From the NCBI RefSeq assembly GCF_011745665.1, contig NZ_CP050253.1:1215418-1279417 (forward strand): a DNA stretch of 64,000 nucleotides, read 5' to 3'. Source of the DNA: Zophobihabitans entericus. GTDB lineage: Bacteria > Pseudomonadota > Gammaproteobacteria > Enterobacterales > Orbaceae. The translations under genes and the position numbers were made by a program. Position 1 is the first letter of the stretch. The number at the start of each line of letters is the position of its first letter. The notes under the pieces are model-generated. The model made no database searches. It was not told the origin of the DNA and was given only the letters and a program-made list of their open reading frames with translations. Of this stretch, positions 60,331-64,000 are shown one piece after another.

Positions 60331-61704
60331 ATGGCATCACATATCATTGATTTTCTGATTTTAGGCAATAACTTTGGTACGCAGGAAATGCGTGACGTCT
60401 GGTCAGAAACTAATCGTTTACATAAACATGTCGCAATTGAAGTGGCGCTTGCTCAGGCAGAAGGCGAGCTTGGTGTCATTCCACAAGAAGCTGCGGAACA
60501 AATTGCCCGCTCTGCAAATGCGCAGGCGCTGGATATTACTGAAATTGCCAAAGAAGTTGCCAGAGTAAAACATTCCTTAATGCCAACCATTAATGCACTA
60601 CAAAAGCAGGCTGGTGAAGCAGGGCAATATATTCACTATGGTGCGACGACTCAGGATATCGTTGATACAGGGACAGTATTGCAGCTTCAGGAAGCATTTA
60701 AGATTGTACTGCGTGATACACAACTCATCGCTATTGAACTTAAACGTTTAGCTAAAAAGTATCAATACCTGCCAATGGTTGGGCGCACACACGGAATGCA
60801 GGCACTGCCAACCACTTTTGGTTTTAAATTAGCAGTCTGGTTAGATGAATTTGTGCGTCACTTACAACGTCTCTATGAAATCAAAGATCGTGTGTTGGTT
60901 GGTAATATCAATGGTGCGATTTCAACTTATGCTTCTTTTGGTGAACAAGGACCAGAAGTAGAAGCCAGAACACTGGAAATTCTTGGTTTAAATACCCCAA
61001 ATATTGGCTGGCAGTCAGCGCGTGATCGTTTCTCTGAATATGCGTCAGTTATCGCTCTAATCAGCGGAACAGTCGGTAAAATTGGCAATGAGTTCTACAA
61101 TTTAATGCGCACAGAAATCAATGAAATTGAAGAGCCGTTCTCAGAAGGAAAAATTGGTTCTTCCACCATGCCGCATAAACGTAACCCGGCAGCACTTGAA
61201 GGATTAGCAAGTTTAACACCGCCTATCTTAAAAAGCGTTGCTTTGATTCATGAATCAATGAACGTTGAACATGAGCGTGATGCAATGAGCTGGCGAGCCG
61301 AATGGATTGCACTGCCAGAGATGAATATTTATCTTTCTGCACAGCTACAAATCACTCTTAACGTATTAAGAGGCATGAAAGTTAATGATAAACAAATGAT
61401 CAAAAATCTGGAATTACAAAATGGCTTATTATTATCAGAAAAAATCATGTTTGAGCTGGGTAAACGTTTAGGTAAACAAACCGCTCATCACATTGTTTAT
61501 GAATGTTCAATGCAGGCTTTTGAGCAAGATACACCATTTAAAACAGTACTTTTAAATCATCCGGCACTGCTTGAGCATTTGACTAAAGAAGAGCTGGAAG
61601 AGTGGTTAAACCCGGTTAACTACTTAGGTAGTGCGCCACAAAAGGTGGATGTTGTGATTGATTATGCAGACAAAACCGGATTACTAACTAAGGATGTTTT
61701 ATGA
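60331..61704 (+). CDS. Fumarase/aspartase-superfamily lyase (adenylosuccinate lyase-like)
   Basis: 457 residues with the superfamily regions HYGATTQDIVDTG, GRTHGMQALPTTFG and the signature GSSTMPHKRNP near 276-286, whose Ser is the catalytic base. It resembles the PurB/PcaB branch, but PurB as the purine enzyme would not sit with an amino acid importer. The GNAT gene overlaps its stop by 4 bases. Superfamily members release fumarate from succinyl adducts, so cleavage of an imported succinyl amino acid such as S-(2-succino)cysteine is plausible. The substrate is inferred from context only. Confidence 0.85.
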   Translation: MASHIIDFLILGNNFGTQEMRDVWSETNRLHKHVAIEVALAQAEGELGVIPQEAAEQIARSANAQALDITEIAKEVARVKHSLMPTINALQKQAGEAGQYIHYGATTQDIVDTGTVLQLQEAFKIVLRDTQLIAIELKRLAKKYQYLPMVGRTHGMQALPTTFGFKLAVWLDEFVRHLQRLYEIKDRVLVGNINGAISTYASFGEQGPEVEARTLEILGLNTPNIGWQSARDRFSEYASVIALISGTVGKIGNEFYNLMRTEINEIEEPFSEGKIGSSTMPHKRNPAALEGLASLTPPILKSVALIHESMNVEHERDAMSWRAEWIALPEMNIYLSAQLQITLNVLRGMKVNDKQMIKNLELQNGLLLSEKIMFELGKRLGKQTAHHIVYECSMQAFEQDTPFKTVLLNHPALLEHLTKEELEEWLNPVNYLGSAPQKVDVVIDYADKTGLLTKDVL

Positions 61705-62222
61705 TTTTTCGTCAAATAACTCAGGCTGATAGTGAACTCTATCTCAACCTTATTCACGATGCTTATCAGTCGGTAGAGCAAATGGGAATTCACTTTGCTG
61801 CAGCAACAGCAGATTTAGACACGATCAAAAAGCATATTGATAGTAACGGTGTTTATGCAGTGCAAAAAAGTGGCAAAGTGATGTCTACGCTAAGTATTCG
61901 TTTTCCATGGGGAAATAACCCCGGGCCTTATGGACTGCCTCATTTAGGCTGGTTTGCTACTGATCCTGAACATAAAGGTGAAGGCTTTGGCCGCTTATTA
62001 ATGGAATGGGTAGAGAGAAGCATTCTTATCGAACAGTTAAAGTTACCTGCTGTGACACTAGGTACAGCAGAAAGTCATCCGTGGTTGATTAAAGTTTATA
62101 AGCAACACGGATATAGGGAAATCGGTCAGGCAAATTTAGGACATGGTCATACAACCATCTATCTTGAGAAAGTGCTTGATCAGGGGCGTTATGAAGATTG
62201 GCAAAAAAGGAACAAAAAATGA
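61701..62222 (+). CDS. GNAT-family N-acetyltransferase in importer operon
   Basis: 173 residues. GWFATDPEHKGEGFGRLLMEWV is the acetyl-CoA motif and VYKQHGYREIG the late motif. It overlaps the lyase gene by 4 bases and the binding-protein gene by 4 bases, so it is translationally coupled to both. In related loci for succinylated thiols or amino acids, an acetyltransferase detoxifies or marks the substrate. Here the role is unproven. Confidence 0.85.
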   Translation: MIFRQITQADSELYLNLIHDAYQSVEQMGIHFAAATADLDTIKKHIDSNGVYAVQKSGKVMSTLSIRFPWGNNPGPYGLPHLGWFATDPEHKGEGFGRLLMEWVERSILIEQLKLPAVTLGTAESHPWLIKVYKQHGYREIGQANLGHGHTTIYLEKVLDQGRYEDWQKRNKK

Positions 62223-63019
62223 AAAAGCAGATTACAGGACTTGTCATGTTAATGGGTGTAGTAGGCTTAGTTTTAGCCGGCTGTGATAACCAAAGTAGTG
62301 AAAATGCAGCAGCACAGTCAGAACAGACTCAGGTGTTAAAAATTGGCGCAACCGGGCAAAGTTATCCAAATAGCTTTAAACAAGATGACAAACTGGTCGG
62401 TTTTGATGTTGAAGTAACAGAAGCCATTGCCAATGAGCTTGGTTACAAAGTGGAATGGGTTAATGCTGAGTTTGGCGGTTTAATGGCACAGCTGGAAGCC
62501 GGTCGTTTAGATACAGTTGCTAATGCTGTAGCGGTGACTGAAGCGCGTCAACAACGCTATAACTTCACGATTCCTTATAGCTACTACGGTAGTCAGGTGG
62601 TAACCAATACCGCTAATACGGACATCAATACTTTAGAAGATTTACCTGGTAAAACGATTTCTGGCGTACTGGGTTCAAATCATATCAATGTGCTACGTAA
62701 TGCGTTTCCAAATAATGAAGTGAATATCCGTACTTACGAAACCCGTGATGGTGCGATGTACGATTTAGTGTATAACCGTGTTGATGGGTATGTGAACTCA
62801 AAACCAATTCTTTTGGCAGAAATTAAACGTAATAATTTACCGTTTAAACTTGTTGGTGAGCCTTTGGTGATTGAAGAAGTCGCTTATCCGTTTGAGAAAA
62901 ATGCACATGGTGATGAGTTACGCGCTAAGTTTAATCAGGCGATTGAAAAATTATCAGCAGAAGGCGTGATCTCAAAGATTTCAATCAAATATTATGGCGA
63001 AGATATTTCGTCTAAATAA
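62219..63019 (+). CDS. Polar amino acid ABC transporter substrate-binding lipoprotein
   Basis: 266 residues from ATG 62219, preceded by AAAAGGAAC; the in-frame start at 62198 adds seven residues. The signal peptide ends in the lipobox LVLAGC, unusual for a Gram-negative binding protein, most of which are soluble. SBP family 3 motifs are LVGFDVEVTEAIANELGYKVE and AVAVTEARQQRYNFTIPY. It resembles TcyJ/FliY cystine-binding proteins. It feeds the permease at 63077. Confidence 0.88.
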   Translation: MKKQITGLVMLMGVVGLVLAGCDNQSSENAAAQSEQTQVLKIGATGQSYPNSFKQDDKLVGFDVEVTEAIANELGYKVEWVNAEFGGLMAQLEAGRLDTVANAVAVTEARQQRYNFTIPYSYYGSQVVTNTANTDINTLEDLPGKTISGVLGSNHINVLRNAFPNNEVNIRTYETRDGAMYDLVYNRVDGYVNSKPILLAEIKRNNLPFKLVGEPLVIEEVAYPFEKNAHGDELRAKFNQAIEKLSAEGVISKISIKYYGEDISSK

Positions 63020-63076
63020 AGTATAAATTGCTGTCAGTCGTTCCTGATAAGTAAACAATAAAATGGATGTAGTCAT

Positions 63077-63751
63077 ATGGACTTTCAATTTAGTTACTTT
63101 TTAAGCGTGTTTCCAAAGATAATTCCTTATCTGCCTGTGACGCTTTATATTTCAATCATCTCGATGATCTTTGCCATTGTTCTAGGTCTGATGATTGCAT
63201 TAGTTCGTGTTGCAGCAAAAGGAGGCGTGCTTAACTATCTGGTGGCTGTGTATATTTCACTGTTCCGTGGCATTCCATCAGTGGTTTTATTGTTTATTAT
63301 CTATTACGGTTTACCAAAGATTTTCCCTGGTTTTACTGCAATGGGAGCGATGACAGCAGCAATTATCTGTTTTAGTTTAAAGTTCTCCGCTTATTTGGCC
63401 GAGATTTTTCGAGCTGGTTTAGAATCAGTGGATCACGGCCAAAAGGAAGCGGGATTAACAGTTGGACTTAGTACATCACAACTTTATCGTCGCATTATTT
63501 TACCACAAGCATTTATCAATGCTTTGCCGGCAACAGGTAATACATTTACCTCGTTATTAAAAGATTCGTCAGTGGCGTTCTTTGTTGGTGTGCCGGAACT
63601 CCTTGCGGCTGGTAAGTTACTGACAACAGAATCATACCGATTTTTTGAAACCTATTTAGCCGTAGGCCTTGTATACTGGATGGTTGTGGTACTTTATTCA
63701 TGGTTACAAAAGATTGTAGAACGCAAATTAACTGCCCCATACAGACGTTAA
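63077..63751 (+). CDS. Polar amino acid ABC transporter permease
   Basis: 224 residues, HisM/TcyL type, with about five membrane helices and an EAA loop QKEAGLTVGLSTSQLYRRIILPQA. LFRGIPSVVLLFIIYYGLP is the conserved substrate-path segment. It probably forms a homodimer. It lies between binding-protein and ATPase genes of one importer. Confidence 0.9.
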   Translation: MDFQFSYFLSVFPKIIPYLPVTLYISIISMIFAIVLGLMIALVRVAAKGGVLNYLVAVYISLFRGIPSVVLLFIIYYGLPKIFPGFTAMGAMTAAIICFSLKFSAYLAEIFRAGLESVDHGQKEAGLTVGLSTSQLYRRIILPQAFINALPATGNTFTSLLKDSSVAFFVGVPELLAAGKLLTTESYRFFETYLAVGLVYWMVVVLYSWLQKIVERKLTAPYRR

Positions 63752-63776
63752 TGGTCACTAAATTTAGGAGATGAAC

Positions 63777-64000
63777 ATGATTAAAGTACAAAATTTAGTG
63801 AAACAGTTTGGTCAAAATGTGGTGCTGTCAGATGTCAGTTTAGAGGTTAAACAAGGTGAGGTGGTTGCCATTATCGGACCTTCTGGCTCGGGTAAATCAA
63901 CGTTGCTGCGATGTTTAAATCTGCTGGAAAAACCAAATCAAGGGCAGATTACGATTGATGATGTCACACTTAATGCGGCTAGCTATAGCCGTAAAGAAGA
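63777..64000 (+). CDS. Polar amino acid ABC transporter ATP-binding protein (partial, cut by window end)
   Basis: ATG 63777 follows AGGAG by 8 bases. 74 complete codons are visible, beginning [20 protein letters not shown] and including Walker [10 protein letters not shown] and [11 protein letters not shown]. The frame stays open to the window edge, so the signature motif and Walker B are not seen. It completes the importer with the two genes upstream. Confidence 0.9.
   Translation, partial: MIKVQNLVKQFGQNVVLSDVSLEVKQGEVVAIIGPSGSGKSTLLRCLNLLEKPNQGQITIDDVTLNAASYSRKE

Noticed and set aside
60331-61704. Naming this gene purB
   Set aside because: It is embedded in an amino acid import operon with a GNAT; true purB is normally elsewhere (next to hflD/mnmA in enterobacteria).

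Overview
The window is AT-rich bacterial chromosome whose core genes match enterobacterial proteins closely in sequence, length and often order. Examples are the polyamine operon potFGHI, matP, topA, cysB, corA, yoaA-tsaB, hinT-lpoB-nagZ, lapA-lapB, zipA-ligA, rep, gapA, htpG and acrAB. The low GC, small accessory carbohydrate islands, luxS and lipooligosaccharide-type glycosyltransferases suggest a host-associated gammaproteobacterium of the Orbaceae kind (Gilliamella, Frischella or Orbus-like). That placement is an inference: no rRNA or tRNA gene is present to confirm it.

Layout. 1-821 holds no convincing gene. It carries two inverted copies of a 42-43 bp GC-rich element, a 20-bp-arm hairpin, a 13-copy heptamer tract and a 5-copy hexamer tract. 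822-8586 is a divergent catabolic island. The minus operon encodes a DUF1537-type acid-sugar kinase, a PdxA2-type dehydrogenase and a DeoR-type repressor. The plus operon encodes an iron alcohol dehydrogenase, a DapA-family aldolase, a 2-hydroxyacid dehydrogenase and an MFS acid transporter. A CRP-like site and perfect palindromes lie between them. 8706-12539 is a second minus-strand operon: an M20 N-carbamoyl amino acid hydrolase, a PyrK-like electron-transfer subunit, a catalytic-Cys dihydroorotate dehydrogenase and a second, near-duplicate DeoR repressor. Together these could form an orotate or dihydropyrimidine degradation route.

12906-36419 is mostly housekeeping: class A acid phosphatase, htpG with a sigma-32-like promoter, a VOC protein, gapA, rep, an aldo/keto reductase, acrAB, zipA-ligA, luxS, a tautomerase, ribA, pgpB, lapAB, a TatD nuclease, hinT, lpoB and nagZ. 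It is followed by tyrR (36436-37707), of the short form lacking the ACT domain. 37733-44082 is a surface-glycan island with three GT9 glycosyltransferases, a polysaccharide pyruvyl transferase-family protein, a hexapeptide acetyltransferase and a GT25 glycosyltransferase. 44137-49621 holds a DMT transporter, yoaA, tsaB, grxA, a GNAT, a DUF4250-like small protein and ybjN. 49937-54282 is potFGHI; PotI has an unusual N-terminal extension with extra membrane segments. matP, topA and cysB follow.

Between cysB and corA is a one-spacer CRISPR locus whose repeat and spacer lengths (28 and 32) and repeat sequence look like type I-F. No cas genes are in the window. From 60331 to the window edge runs a tightly packed operon: a fumarase/aspartase-superfamily lyase, a GNAT, and a polar-amino-acid ABC importer whose ATPase is cut by the window end. 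This arrangement resembles loci for uptake and cleavage of succinylated amino acids such as S-(2-succino)cysteine.
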